Shown: positions 49,364-59,193 of the stretch, piece by piece | How the letters are laid out: each line of letters starts with the position of its first letter | How positions within the stretch are numbered: position 1 is the first letter of the stretch | NCBI RefSeq assembly: GCF_002884445.1 | Contig: NZ_KZ614144.1 | Location: 1,874,290-1,938,289 of the forward strand | Origin: Paenibacillus castaneae | GTDB lineage: Bacteria; Bacillota; Bacilli; Paenibacillales; Paenibacillaceae | Direction of reading: 5' to 3' | Length of the DNA: 64,000 nucleotides | Made by a program: the position numbers and the translations under genes | Notes under the pieces: generated by a model | What the model was told of the DNA's origin: nothing | The model's database searches: none | Seen by the model: the letters and a program-made list of their open reading frames with translations, nothing else

Positions 49364-50359
49364 ATGGTTAAAGAAGGAATGCAGATCAGAACATGTATTA
49401 TGGCAGTTATTTTAGGGTTGTTGCTGCTTTGTATCGTTCCGATGTCCAGCGTTTCCGCAGGGGAACCTGCGATTGCGAATGGAGAGACACTAAAACTAAA
49501 TGGTGAAATTGTGAAGATAACGGATCCAGTTTATACGCTGGATGGTAGATTGTATGTGCCAGTGGCTCGGATTGCTGAAATATTAGGTGCGAAGGCAAGC
49601 TGGGATAATGTAAATGAAGAAGTAACGATACATACGGCATTCAACGATCACATCGTGCTTGGAAATGGCGTACCGGTTGTATATTTCAACGAAGGCCGCT
49701 ACCAGATGGAAGCGGTTCCGGTCTTAATGAACGGCAGGCTATATGTACCACTGCGCCAATTGTCGGAAATGATGCATGCAAACGTTACATATAATCCAGA
49801 ATCAGGCATTGTCGAACTAACAAGAGTGCAGCCAGCTATAATAACGGAAGAGTATGGATTGGATGAGATTAGCAAGGCATTTGGAAGCAGCAAATCCGAG
49901 CTATTGAAGCGGAACGGATTGGATGGCAAGGCGACGATCAAGCCGGGAACGAAGTTGAAAGTGGTTATTCCTTCGATTTTTAATAAAGCAGCAAAGCCGT
50001 ATACACAATCAGATTTAATGCTGCTTGCCAAGATTACGATGGTTGAATCCGGAAATGAAACTTATGAAGGGCAGCTTGGCTTAGCCAATGTTATATTGAA
50101 CAGAGTGAAGGATGCAAGCTTCCCGGATACGATACATGACGTTATTTATTCAGGAAAGCAGTTTCCTCCAGCTCATAACGGCAAACTGGACAAAAGTAAA
50201 CCTAACGCAAGTTCTCTACGTGCCGCCAAGGATGCGTTGAACGGGAAAAATAATGTTGAGAATGCGCTCTATTTTTTCAATCCCGATGTTTCCAAAGGAT
50301 CGTTTTGGTCCAGCTTGGATGTCATTGTGACGATCGGAAGTCATAGTTTTGCAAGTTAG
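49364..50359 (+). CDS. Secreted SleB-like cell-wall hydrolase with stalk domain
   Basis: 331 aa. Signal peptide (about 1-32), copper-amine-oxidase N-like stalk domain (about 35-140; YTLDGRLYVPVARIAEILGA, then VLMNGRLYVPLRQLSEMM), a LysM-like linker (about 150-195) and Hydrolase_2/SleB domain (about 205-330) with E in ITMVESGNETYEGQLGLANVILNRV as probable catalytic residue. It is a lytic enzyme acting on peptidoglycan, in this family often spore cortex. GGAGG lies before the ATG 49364; the frame extends to 49325 without ribosome site. Confidence 0.88.
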   Translation: MVKEGMQIRTCIMAVILGLLLLCIVPMSSVSAGEPAIANGETLKLNGEIVKITDPVYTLDGRLYVPVARIAEILGAKASWDNVNEEVTIHTAFNDHIVLGNGVPVVYFNEGRYQMEAVPVLMNGRLYVPLRQLSEMMHANVTYNPESGIVELTRVQPAIITEEYGLDEISKAFGSSKSELLKRNGLDGKATIKPGTKLKVVIPSIFNKAAKPYTQSDLMLLAKITMVESGNETYEGQLGLANVILNRVKDASFPDTIHDVIYSGKQFPPAHNGKLDKSKPNASSLRAAKDALNGKNNVENALYFFNPDVSKGSFWSSLDVIVTIGSHSFAS

Positions 50360-50420
50360 TCAGACCTCTCTCCAAATGCAAGCTTCGGTTTCCCTAGTTT
50401 CCACCCCCATAAAACAAATC

Positions 50421-50497
50421 AACCACGTCCTTGAACTGCACCCCACTTGTTAGATGGTGTCTAACAAATGGGGTGCAGTTCACCTCTGGACGTGGTT
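50421..50497. terminator. Bidirectional terminator interrupted by a mobile hairpin
   Basis: Outer arms AACCACGTCC (50421-50430) and GGACGTGGTT (50488-50497), followed by more T, pair perfectly. Removing the 51-bp inner element and one CCT copy leaves a ten-base stem with loop TCT, a textbook terminator between the two convergent genes. Confidence 0.8.
50432..50482. mobile_element. 51-bp IS3-end hairpin (MITE) with CCT target duplication
   Basis: Arms 50432-50454 and 50460-50482 pair at 22 of 23 positions: TGAACTGCACCCC inward to TTGTTAGA, loop TGGTG. CCT flanks both sides (50429-50431, 50483-50485). The tip resembles IS150-group ends, and the arm shares AACTGCACC and TTAGAT with the element at 36187. 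It is inserted in the loop of a terminator. Confidence 0.85.
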
Positions 50498-50503
50498 TTC
50501 TGT

Positions 50504-51244
50504 TTATTTTGTTTCTACTCTTATTTCTTTTTCAGTATCCTTCAGACTCTTGAAACTATCTAACATGACTTTGATTCGCTCTATGTCCTCTGTGCTCCAC
50601 TCTTCGTATCGATCAATTTCATTACTAAGATATTGGATTGCTGGTGGGTATTGTTTTTGCGATTTAATAAAAAATGTGGCAATTGATCCGGTGATCATTC
50701 CAATTAAACCTATTCCGAAAATCATTAATATAATAGCAATAACACGGCCTATTGGAGTTACTGGGGATAAATCACCGTAACCAACAGTTGTTGCTGTGAC
50801 AAAGGCCCACCAAAGGGCATCTTCATACGTTTGAATGGATGGCTCAACTAGGCATATTGGAATAGCGGAAATAAACAAGAGAACGAATGTTACTGTTAAA
50901 ACTCTATTCAAACCGTTTGTATTAAGAATTTTGAATACAGGCCCAAAAAAATGAGAAGATACCGATATTAAACGAATTATTTTAAAAAAACGGGCAATAC
51001 GCGCGATTCTGAAAATAGAATCTAAAGGGATAATCGCGATTATATCGAAGGGGTTTTCCTTTATGTAACGCCATTTGTTTTCTGCCCTAACAAATCTGAT
51101 CGTAACGTCTAGGAAAAATATAACCCAAATGATCCTGTCGATAATTTGTAAAGATGCTTCATCGATCCAGATGAAACTAATTGAAATAAGGGCTAGAGAA
51201 ATCATAATGATTTCGTAGATTATTTCTGTTTTCGTTTTTTTCAT
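50504..51244 (-). CDS. Voltage-gated-like potassium channel
   Basis: 246 aa. Six membrane segments; the fourth has spaced arginines/lysines (RIARIARFFKIIRL), as in voltage sensors. The pore loop contains TVGYGD, the K+ selectivity filter, with WAFVTATTVGYGD. A C-terminal helical, charged tail (about 200-246) probably forms a coiled coil. It forms a tetrameric K+ channel in the cytoplasmic membrane. Monocistronic, convergent with the SleB-like gene. Confidence 0.92.
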   Translation of the reverse strand: MKKTKTEIIYEIIMISLALISISFIWIDEASLQIIDRIIWVIFFLDVTIRFVRAENKWRYIKENPFDIIAIIPLDSIFRIARIARFFKIIRLISVSSHFFGPVFKILNTNGLNRVLTVTFVLLFISAIPICLVEPSIQTYEDALWWAFVTATTVGYGDLSPVTPIGRVIAIILMIFGIGLIGMITGSIATFFIKSQKQYPPAIQYLSNEIDRYEEWSTEDIERIKVMLDSFKSLKDTEKEIRVETK

Positions 51245-51809
51245 TTAAGAACCGTTCCTTTTTCCCAATCGGTAGAGGGATTTTCTTGAACATAATTGTG
51301 TATTATTCTACATCAAAAGACTCAATTTGGCGATAGTTGGAAAAAGCTAAGATTTCTATTTGGTGTTTTATTAGGTACCTATTTAGAAGTATCTTCACTC
51401 AAAATAATGAGAGTATTATCCATGATACAACCATGGGCGAATCTGCTTGTCCAAGGAGACTATCTATGAACAAGATATTGGAAGGGTCTCGGTCTTGTTC
51501 GTTTATATATGATTCCATTTGTAGAGATTATCCGTTAACTTTTTACCGAGCCAAACAACTCGTGTTTTTCTGTTAATTAGCGTTTCATCATAATCCTATT
51601 ATACTTACTGGACCGGATAATGAACTATAATTCAACAGGTTGTTGTTTTGTTGATTGACTGCTAATGTTTGATTACAGTGGCTGACGATCAGAATTTCCG
51701 TGAAAGGAATACATATCATATAAATTACAATTCCCTATTAACAAGCATGAACCAGCGATGGACATTTATCTAAATTAACTAAAATGCAGCGAAAGAGGCT
51801 GATTTCCAA
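51245..51809. other. Intergenic region without recognisable gene
   Basis: 565 bases between divergent genes. A 79-codon frame (51337-51576) has no ribosome site and no familiar protein. It holds the promoters of the channel gene and the SGNH hydrolase; no repeat or RNA gene seen. Confidence 0.5.
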
Positions 51810-53555
51810 ATGAACGAAAATCAATCCGCAATTATGAACGAATTTGGCACCCAAGGTCCTATGGCGCCGAAGGATCCGCTTGAGAACCGCAGCGGATTTT
51901 TTATAATGTTTGAATCGATTATTGAAGCGACGGCCAATCCCAACGAAAAGTTCTCCCAAGAGATTTATTTGGAAGGAGAACAATTAATCGAAAAAGCCAA
52001 ATTTACGGGCGGTATCAAGGATGAGAATATCCTGGAACTTCTGAAGAGCTGCAGTGGATTTCGCCGGTTGGTTCATAGTATCGGAATATCTGTGAAGTCG
52101 CATGAAAAAGAGGATTTGAATGTCTTCTTTTCGATGGAGAATTGGGGAAAAACGAGCAAATATGAAACGGGTACTCGAGTGAGAATTCCCTGTACGGCTG
52201 ACGGCTCTGAAACGATATTGACTCTGGCTGACTGCGACTGGTCTCAGGATGATGATGTACCAGGAAAATTTGCAGTTGAATTCGATTATGCGGGCGCACT
52301 GGCGACGGCAAGCATTATTTTTTACCTGCATGAAGGGTTTCAAGTTCCCGAAATCACGGTTGAGCCACCGGTTGATTTCAGGTCTAAGGCTTACTTAGAG
52401 ATGATTGCCAAATCACTCTTAAACAAAGGCAACAACAAGAGATTGAAAGCGGCCATCGAGAAAGCGAAAAGAGGCGAGGAAGTCACGATCGCCTATATTG
52501 GCGGCTCTATTACTCAAGGAGCAGGAGCCAAACCGATTCACACGGAAAGTTATGCTTATAGGTCGTATACCATCTTCAAGGAAATGTTCGGCCAAGGTGG
52601 CGGTGACCATATTCATCTGATTAAAGCAGGAGTGGGGGGGACGCCCTCGGAGCTCGGAATTATCCGTTATGAACGGGATGTCCTGAGAGATAAATCCATA
52701 GAACCCGATATCGTGATCGTGGAGTTTGCCGTCAATGACGCAGGCGACGAAACGAAAGGAATCTGTTTTGAGAGCCTTGTATTGAAAGCTCTCGCCGGCG
52801 GCAACGAACCAGCAGTCATTCTAATGTTTAGTGTATTCGTAAACGACTGGAACCTTCAAGATCGGCTTTCTCCGGTAGGATGGCATTACGATCTTCCTAT
52901 GGTCAGCGTAAAAGATGCTGTAGTAGAACAGTTCAGTTTAACCAAGGCCGAAGGTAACGTTATCTCCAGAAGACAGTACTTTTATGATATCTATCATCCG
53001 ACAAATGCGGGACATAAGGTGATGGCCGATTGTATCGGGTATTTATTTGCTCAAACTAACCAGTCCGCCTCAGACAGGGATGATATTTGGATCGATAAGC
53101 CTCCCGTCATCGGGAACGATTTCGTCGATACATATTTGCTGGATCGCAGTAGGGATGTAGACATAGCTAGAATAGATCCCGGCAGCTTTGGTGATATCGA
53201 TGCGGATCTGCAAATGGCGGAAATGGATGATGAACCTTTTGGAAAGCCTCAATTCACTAATAACTGGATGCATGCGGCCGAAACTGGAAGTGATAGCTTC
53301 AAGATGACGATCCAGTGCAAGCGTCTCATATTGGTATACAAGGACTCAGGAAGCGGCGATTTCGGAAATGCGGAAATTTGCGTAGACGGGCAGTACTTAA
53401 TGGTCGCAGACCCGCATGTAATCAACTGGACGCATTGCAATGCCGTAATTTTGATAAATGACCATATCTCTAATGAGCATATCGTGGAAATCAAGATGGC
53501 GGCTGGCCACGAAGAAAAACGCTTTACCATTCTGGGTTTTGGTTACGTCCAATAA
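51810..53555 (+). CDS. SGNH/GDSL-family hydrolase with N-terminal accessory domain
   Basis: 581 aa. Residues 1-200 form a beta-rich accessory domain. The SGNH domain (about 210-420) has block I GGSITQG (S233), GVGGTP, EFAVND (block III), and D393/H396 in DIYHPTNAGH; the catalytic set is complete. A further beta-domain (about 450-581) follows. No signal peptide is seen, so it is cytoplasmic. Family members deacetylate xylan or other polysaccharides (carbohydrate esterases), which fits the neighbourhood, but the substrate is open. AAGAGG lies before the ATG. Confidence 0.88.
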   Translation: MNENQSAIMNEFGTQGPMAPKDPLENRSGFFIMFESIIEATANPNEKFSQEIYLEGEQLIEKAKFTGGIKDENILELLKSCSGFRRLVHSIGISVKSHEKEDLNVFFSMENWGKTSKYETGTRVRIPCTADGSETILTLADCDWSQDDDVPGKFAVEFDYAGALATASIIFYLHEGFQVPEITVEPPVDFRSKAYLEMIAKSLLNKGNNKRLKAAIEKAKRGEEVTIAYIGGSITQGAGAKPIHTESYAYRSYTIFKEMFGQGGGDHIHLIKAGVGGTPSELGIIRYERDVLRDKSIEPDIVIVEFAVNDAGDETKGICFESLVLKALAGGNEPAVILMFSVFVNDWNLQDRLSPVGWHYDLPMVSVKDAVVEQFSLTKAEGNVISRRQYFYDIYHPTNAGHKVMADCIGYLFAQTNQSASDRDDIWIDKPPVIGNDFVDTYLLDRSRDVDIARIDPGSFGDIDADLQMAEMDDEPFGKPQFTNNWMHAAETGSDSFKMTIQCKRLILVYKDSGSGDFGNAEICVDGQYLMVADPHVINWTHCNAVILINDHISNEHIVEIKMAAGHEEKRFTILGFGYVQ

Positions 53556-53596
53556 CACACAAAACACGCCGAACTAGGCGTTTTTTTGTGTGTTAT
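53553..53596. terminator. Strong bidirectional terminator
   Basis: AACACACAAAACACGCC and GGCGTTTTTTTGTGTGTT pair into a long stem around GAACTA, with seven T in the right arm. Confidence 0.88.
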
Positions 53597-53880
53597 GGGT
53601 GCAGCCTTCTTCGGCTTAGGGCAATATTGTAAAATAACCATGATCATTTCGATACCTTGGGACGAGTCTGCGTAGAAGGAACGGATTCTATAAGCCTCAA
53701 AGAATAAGCAACTAGTAGAGAGCCGGCGAGGATTAGCATCGTAGGTTCGTTGCTGCTGCATGTACAACATAAGTAAATATCGGACAACGATGTCAAGAAA
53801 TGCATCTTGCATATCTTATGAATGATCAAGGAAAATTGTATGATATACTAGTATTTCTTTTACTGTGAAATGGGGTTGTC
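53597..53880. other. Gap without supported gene
   Basis: About 285 bases before the binding-protein gene. A minus-strand frame (53644-53829) encodes a short hydrophobic stretch near its end, but has no ribosome site. Promoter of the next operon probably near 53850 (ATACTAGTAT). Confidence 0.4.
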
Positions 53881-53883
53881 GGA

Positions 53884-55566
53884 GTGCGGAAGCAGTTATG
53901 GAACAAGGTTAAGCTTATGCTTACCGTATTCATGCTTGTTCAGACGTTGACAGCATGTGAAGATCGGATACCCACGGATGTAAAGCCAAATTCGAGCGAG
54001 GGAAAAGCGGAGCTTTATTCAGATCCAGGTTTAAGCAAATACAATCCTCCGATCGAGGTATCGTTGGTACGGGAAACGAGCGACGACTTGTTTGATCTGA
54101 TTAAAACCTATCCGGGTGATACGTTGGAAAATAATCGCTGGAGCCGATTATATGAAGACGTGTTGGGGATCCGAATCAAGTACGATTGGACCGCCAACCG
54201 CGACCTTTATCAGCAGAAGCTGGGCTCTGCGCTGGCTTCAGGAAATATTCCCGACATCGTTAGAGTGAGCGCGCAGCAGCTGCGGCAGCTAGCCAACGAA
54301 GGCTTGATTCAAGACCTGACCGACGCTTATGAGCAATACGCGGCGTCATTCACGAAAGAAGTGCTTAGCCAGGAAGGGTCGGGACCGTTCGAAGCGGCAA
54401 CGATCGACGGAAAGCTAATGGCCATACCGGAAACGGCTGCTTCGATCGAAGGAGCGCAGTTTATATGGATTCGAACCGACTGGCTGGATCGGCTAGGCTT
54501 GAAGCCACCGAGGACGATGGACGATTTGCTTTCTATTTCGAAAGCGTTTACAAAAAACGATCCTGACGGGAACGGAAAGGATGATACGTTCGGTCTGGCG
54601 CTTACTCAATATTTGTGGGACCCCGTAATGGGTTTGACGGATTTCATGGCCGGATTTGGCGCATATCCGAATATGTGGATTAAAGACCAATCGGGTAAGC
54701 TCGTGCATGGATCTGTTCAGCCGGAAGTGAAGAAGGCGCTGAGCGTGCTTCAAGGAATGTACCGCGACGGTCAAATCGATAATGAATTTGCATTCAAGGA
54801 CGGCCGCAAAGAAAAGGCTTTAATTGCAGAGGGAAAGATTGGCATCATGTATGGCGAGCAATGGGGTTCTTTCATAGTGCAATCGAATTACGAGAACGAT
54901 TCCCATGCGGATTGGCGAGCTTTCCCAATCGTGTCAAACACGGAAACATTGCCAAAGGTGCCGCTAAGATTCGCTACCTCTCAATTCCTTGCCGTAAGGA
55001 AGGGGTACGAGCATCCTGAAGCCATCGTGAAGTTGATCAATTTGCACCTCGAGAAAAACTGGGGCGTCACGGCCCAATACGAGACGTATTACAGCACGCC
55101 GTTCCCGGTCTGGCAGCTTTCGCCTGTCACCCCGGCTCCTTTGTTGAAAAATTACGAGGCATTTCGCCAGCTCGAAGAAGCACGAAGAACAGGAGATGCT
55201 TCCGTGCTGCATGACGAAGCCAAAGCGATCCAAAAAAACATCAATGCTTATTTAACGAAAAATGACATCACCGGATGGGGATGGGAGCGAACCTACGGGC
55301 CTTCGGGTGCGTTCGCGATTCTAGAACAGTACGAGAAGAAAAACCAGTTATTGTACGAGAGCTTCGTAGGCGTTCCGACGGAAGCGATCATTGAGAAAAA
55401 ATCTATCCTGGACTCTCTGAAAAACAAAACGTTCATGAACATTATTCTCGGCCGTCCGGTAGAAGACTTCGATCGTTACGTCGAAGAATGGCATCGATTA
55501 GGCGGGGCGGAGATGACGGACGAAGTCAATCAGTGGTATTCGGAGAAAGGCCAGAGTCACGAATGA
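53884..55566 (+). CDS. Sugar-binding lipoprotein (LplA type) without permease genes
   Basis: 560 aa. GTG start; lipobox LTAC with Cys25. Long family-1 binding protein with a DPDGNGKDDTFGLAL calcium-like loop, as in LplA/YtcQ proteins. No permease or ATPase gene follows; instead a YesM/YesN pair comes directly after. It may serve permeases encoded elsewhere or act as the ligand-binding partner of the kinase. The double-GH43 gene downstream suggests arabinoxylan products as ligand. Confidence 0.9.
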   Translation: MRKQLWNKVKLMLTVFMLVQTLTACEDRIPTDVKPNSSEGKAELYSDPGLSKYNPPIEVSLVRETSDDLFDLIKTYPGDTLENNRWSRLYEDVLGIRIKYDWTANRDLYQQKLGSALASGNIPDIVRVSAQQLRQLANEGLIQDLTDAYEQYAASFTKEVLSQEGSGPFEAATIDGKLMAIPETAASIEGAQFIWIRTDWLDRLGLKPPRTMDDLLSISKAFTKNDPDGNGKDDTFGLALTQYLWDPVMGLTDFMAGFGAYPNMWIKDQSGKLVHGSVQPEVKKALSVLQGMYRDGQIDNEFAFKDGRKEKALIAEGKIGIMYGEQWGSFIVQSNYENDSHADWRAFPIVSNTETLPKVPLRFATSQFLAVRKGYEHPEAIVKLINLHLEKNWGVTAQYETYYSTPFPVWQLSPVTPAPLLKNYEAFRQLEEARRTGDASVLHDEAKAIQKNINAYLTKNDITGWGWERTYGPSGAFAILEQYEKKNQLLYESFVGVPTEAIIEKKSILDSLKNKTFMNIILGRPVEDFDRYVEEWHRLGGAEMTDEVNQWYSEKGQSHE

Positions 55567-55642
55567 ACGCTTATGTGAAAATCCCGTACCAGCGCTGTTA
55601 TGTTGTCCATATATTAATCAGCATGCGAGGAGTAGTGTAAGT

Positions 55643-57412
55643 ATGCTCAAGATACCCGTAAATTCATTGCGCCACTCCCTGTTCTTGAGGCTTGTGCTTA
55701 TGTACCTCATCGTAATCTTTCCTATCATATTGCTCTGCGTTTATTTGTATAATTGGAGCTATAACAATGCAAGCAGCGACATCTCAAGAAACACTCTGGC
55801 GCAATTGTCGTCTTACCTGGAAGATATGAACCGCGAGGTCGAGTGGCTGGAAGTTCAGCAGTTCGATATGCTCCAGGAAGGAGAGCTCAATAAGATCGCG
55901 GTTACGTGGAATATGATGGACAGTGTCGAGAAGAAGGAAAGCATGGACTACTTGTTACATCGGCTTACTTCGATTAAGAATAGCAGTGCATATATGAAGG
56001 ATATCTACGTTCACATTCGTTCGATTGGAAAAACGCTCTCGTTCGGCAACGGTGTACATGATTTCGAACAAGATAGGTATGACCAGATTCGTTCAGCTTT
56101 AGATCGCAGCACCGCTAGCCGCCTCATCGAGCAAAATGGTTCACTTCATCTCAGCGCCTCCAAGTTTGGCGGGAAGAAGGGAGAAGAGCCTCTCTTTATT
56201 GTGCAGATAGAACTCGATACAGTGAAGCTTAAGGAATCGTTGAACCAGCTAAGCGTATATCCTGAGAGCGGCTCTTTCCTGATCGCGGAAGGGGCAGGGT
56301 TTACGTTGCTTAGCAATGATCAATCGTCTGATATTATGAATGATTATTTGAAAGCTTCGAACCGGTCTGACGAACGATCTTTGCTGCTAAAAGCGGACGG
56401 GAGAACGTATCATGTCGACAAAGCCGAATCGGCTCAATTGGGGCTTACGATCGTAACGTATTTGCCTGAAGAAACGGTCAAAAGGCCGCTCAACAAGTTC
56501 AATCTATGGGCTTGGTTGTTCACGATCACGTCGATTCTTGCGATCGTCGTCTATTTCTTCTCAACCTACAGGCTTGTTCATAGACCGTTGCTGCTTCTCG
56601 TTCAGAACTTTCGGAGAATGGAAGGTGGTGCTCTGGATATTCAGATTGAACACGGCAGCAAAGATGAATTTGGCTACTTGTACGATCGGTTCAACAAGAT
56701 GCTGAATAAATTGCAAACGCTTATTGATCAGGATTTCAAGCAGAAGCTGATGATGCAGAAAGCGGAGTTGAAGCAGCTCCAATCCCAAATCAATCCTCAT
56801 TTTTTATATAATAGCTTCTTCATCCTTAATTCACTCGCCAAGACGGGTGATACAGACCGAATCGAGCTGTTCACCAACATGTTGGGCGAATATTTCCGTT
56901 TTATTACACGCAACGGTGAAGAGAATGTATGGCTTTCCGAAGAAATTAAGCACGCACGGATGTATACCGAAATCCAGAAACTACGATTTTCTAGGCGCAT
57001 TAGTGTCCAGTTTGACGATTTGCCTAAGGAAATGGAAAGAATTCGTGTGCCGAGACTCATCATTCAGCCTATCATCGAGAACGCTTACGAGCATAGCCTG
57101 GAGAAGATGCAGGAGGAAGGCTTTCTCCGCGTATCGTTTGAACACAGTGCTTCGGAGTCGCTGATTGTTGTCGAGGATAATGGCAACAGGATGGATGCGA
57201 GCTCGATTGAGTCACTGAACGATCGATTGGCGAACAATAACGAGGCGCATGAAATGACTGGCATGATTAATATCCATCGCAGGATTATGCTGACCTACGG
57301 CGAAGGAAGCGGCTTGTTTCTGTCAAGAAGTGAGATAGGTGGCTTGCAGGTAGCGATTCGAATTCATTTTAAGGAGGCGGAAGGAGATGTACCGACTGCT
57401 AATCGTCGATGA
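55643..57412 (+). CDS. YesM-type sensor histidine kinase
   Basis: 589 aa. Two membrane helices (about 14-34 and 288-308) with an extracellular sensor between them, HAMP (about 310-362), H386 in QINPHFLYNSF, and an HATPase domain with VVEDNG. It overlaps the regulator gene by 26 bases. It would detect a sugar, directly or via the lipoprotein encoded just before it. Confidence 0.92.
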   Translation: MLKIPVNSLRHSLFLRLVLMYLIVIFPIILLCVYLYNWSYNNASSDISRNTLAQLSSYLEDMNREVEWLEVQQFDMLQEGELNKIAVTWNMMDSVEKKESMDYLLHRLTSIKNSSAYMKDIYVHIRSIGKTLSFGNGVHDFEQDRYDQIRSALDRSTASRLIEQNGSLHLSASKFGGKKGEEPLFIVQIELDTVKLKESLNQLSVYPESGSFLIAEGAGFTLLSNDQSSDIMNDYLKASNRSDERSLLLKADGRTYHVDKAESAQLGLTIVTYLPEETVKRPLNKFNLWAWLFTITSILAIVVYFFSTYRLVHRPLLLLVQNFRRMEGGALDIQIEHGSKDEFGYLYDRFNKMLNKLQTLIDQDFKQKLMMQKAELKQLQSQINPHFLYNSFFILNSLAKTGDTDRIELFTNMLGEYFRFITRNGEENVWLSEEIKHARMYTEIQKLRFSRRISVQFDDLPKEMERIRVPRLIIQPIIENAYEHSLEKMQEEGFLRVSFEHSASESLIVVEDNGNRMDASSIESLNDRLANNNEAHEMTGMINIHRRIMLTYGEGSGLFLSRSEIGGLQVAIRIHFKEAEGDVPTANRR

Positions 57413-59018
57413 CGAGGAAATTATAACGGACGGACTCTACGAAGTGTTAAGCAACCTTATGCCTGATCAGTTGGACGTATGTAAGGCTTATTCGGCGAAG
57501 GAAGCTCTGGGCTGGATGTCGCGTTCGAGGATCGATATCGTCATGACTGACATTGCTATGCCTGGGATGAACGGCTTGGAACTGTCGGAGGAAATTCTGA
57601 TGTTTTGGCCACGATGTAAGGTGATTTTCCTGACTGGTCATAGTGAATTTGACTTTGCTTATCGCGCCTTCCAAATGCCGGATGTCCGTTATCTGTTGAA
57701 AACGGAAGGTTATGCGAAGGTAACCGAAGCGGTGAAGGGAGCTTTATCCGATATTCATCGCTGCAACATGGAGAGCAAGCTGTTGGAGCGATCACGTGAG
57801 CAAATGTATGCTTATGAATTCATGGCGCAAGGGGATTACATGAGGCATTTGCTTCAAGAGAGTGACGTGTTGTGCGCGGAGCAAGACGTGATCGTACAAG
57901 AATTCAGCAGACTAAACATTCGTTTGGATCCAACGAAAAGTGTCATGCTCGTTCTTGCTCGCTTGTCGTATCCCGAAGGAATAACATATACGGAGAGAAG
58001 CCAGCTTCTTGCTTCGGCCAGAATGGTGTGGGATTCCTATTTAAAGGATCATGCGGGCAACATCGGCATTGTTGACAGGCACGGCGACCTATTATGGTTT
58101 CTTCAGCCGTTATCGAAGGGAAACGAGATGCAAGGTGGAGATTTTATCCAGTACATGGAAGGCGTACTTGAACTTGTCCAGGAAGTTTGCCAAGCTACTC
58201 TTTGCCTGGATATCTCACTGACGATAAGCGGCACATGCTGCGAATGGATCGCCACTACCCAACAATACGAGAGACTGCGACGATTGCAGCAACTGAAGAT
58301 TGGTGACGGCATTTCCATGATCTTGCGGGATCGCGACGAAACCATCGACGATTTGGCAAGCAAAGAGGGATTCCTGTCAGGCCGCAAAATTGAAATTCTG
58401 GCAGCTCATTTGGAAGCGGGCCGCTCAGAGGAGTTTTTCGCCGAATTGGAGCAATTGTCGAGTTCTGCGCTTCAGCATAACGAGCATGTACAAAAATCAA
58501 TCGAAGCGTATTATTCGGTTGCCCTTATGCTGTATGCTTGTCTGAACCGTTTAGGTTTGCATTGTCGTATTGATGATCATGACAAGCTGATGCGACTGGA
58601 TGGTCATTCATCGATGAAGGATGGGTTCTGCTATTTGAAGCAAACCGCAGAAGCGATCTTCCTTTACAAGCATAGCGAGGAACGGGACAGAACCTCACAA
58701 GTGATCGACCGGATATGCGAGTACATTGATGAACATTTAAGTGAAGACATATCTTTGGTTCGGTTGGCGGAAATCCACTATTTCAACCCGTCTTATTTGT
58801 CGCGTTTCTTCAAACAGGAACGCGGTATTAACTTGTCTGAGCATATCGATACATGCAGGGCAAGAAAAGCGAAACAGCTGCTTCGGGACGGAGATCTGAA
58901 GGTCCGCGAGGTTGCTGTATCAGTCGGCTATGAGGCGGCCCATTCGTTCACACGCTTCTTCAAGAAGGTGACAGGAATGACGCCTCAGGAGTATCGTGAA
59001 ACTCTCGCTGCAACTTAA
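57387..59018 (+). CDS. YesN-type response regulator with AraC DNA-binding domain
   Basis: 543 aa. Receiver (about 1-120) with D55 in VMTDIAMPGMNG, DDEE acidic pocket; long central region (about 130-430) of the YesN kind; C-terminal helix-turn-helix pair (about 445-540; LVRLAEIHYFNPSYLSRFFKQ, VREVAVSVGYEAAHSFTRFFKK). Ribosome site AAGGAG next to the ATG within the kinase gene. The likely target is the GH43 gene 170 bases downstream. Confidence 0.93.
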   Translation: MYRLLIVDDEEIITDGLYEVLSNLMPDQLDVCKAYSAKEALGWMSRSRIDIVMTDIAMPGMNGLELSEEILMFWPRCKVIFLTGHSEFDFAYRAFQMPDVRYLLKTEGYAKVTEAVKGALSDIHRCNMESKLLERSREQMYAYEFMAQGDYMRHLLQESDVLCAEQDVIVQEFSRLNIRLDPTKSVMLVLARLSYPEGITYTERSQLLASARMVWDSYLKDHAGNIGIVDRHGDLLWFLQPLSKGNEMQGGDFIQYMEGVLELVQEVCQATLCLDISLTISGTCCEWIATTQQYERLRRLQQLKIGDGISMILRDRDETIDDLASKEGFLSGRKIEILAAHLEAGRSEEFFAELEQLSSSALQHNEHVQKSIEAYYSVALMLYACLNRLGLHCRIDDHDKLMRLDGHSSMKDGFCYLKQTAEAIFLYKHSEERDRTSQVIDRICEYIDEHLSEDISLVRLAEIHYFNPSYLSRFFKQERGINLSEHIDTCRARKAKQLLRDGDLKVREVAVSVGYEAAHSFTRFFKKVTGMTPQEYRETLAAT

Positions 59019-59037
59019 TTTTTAGTAGAATTTGCGC

Positions 59038-59075
59038 AAGGCTGCCCTATATTCGGCAGCCTATTTGCCTTTTTA
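59038..59075 (+). terminator. Terminator of the binding-protein/two-component operon
   Basis: AGGCTGCC and GGCAGCCT enclose an 8-base loop; five T follow after a short gap. Confidence 0.75.
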
Positions 59076-59193
59076 ACTTGAATTTTCAAATCAACAACCT
59101 ATAATGCGACAGGTAATAACGAAGAAATAGACAGGTTGTTCGCTAATCCGGTTGACTTTACTATGAACAGTAGTAGGGAAAGAGGTGAAAGTC

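Noticed and set aside
51337-51576. 79-codon frame between the K+ channel and SGNH genes
   Set aside because: No ribosome site and no recognisable protein.
53644-53829. Minus-strand small ORF with a hydrophobic C-terminal stretch
   Set aside because: No ribosome site; the hydrophobic stretch alone is not enough to call a membrane peptide.
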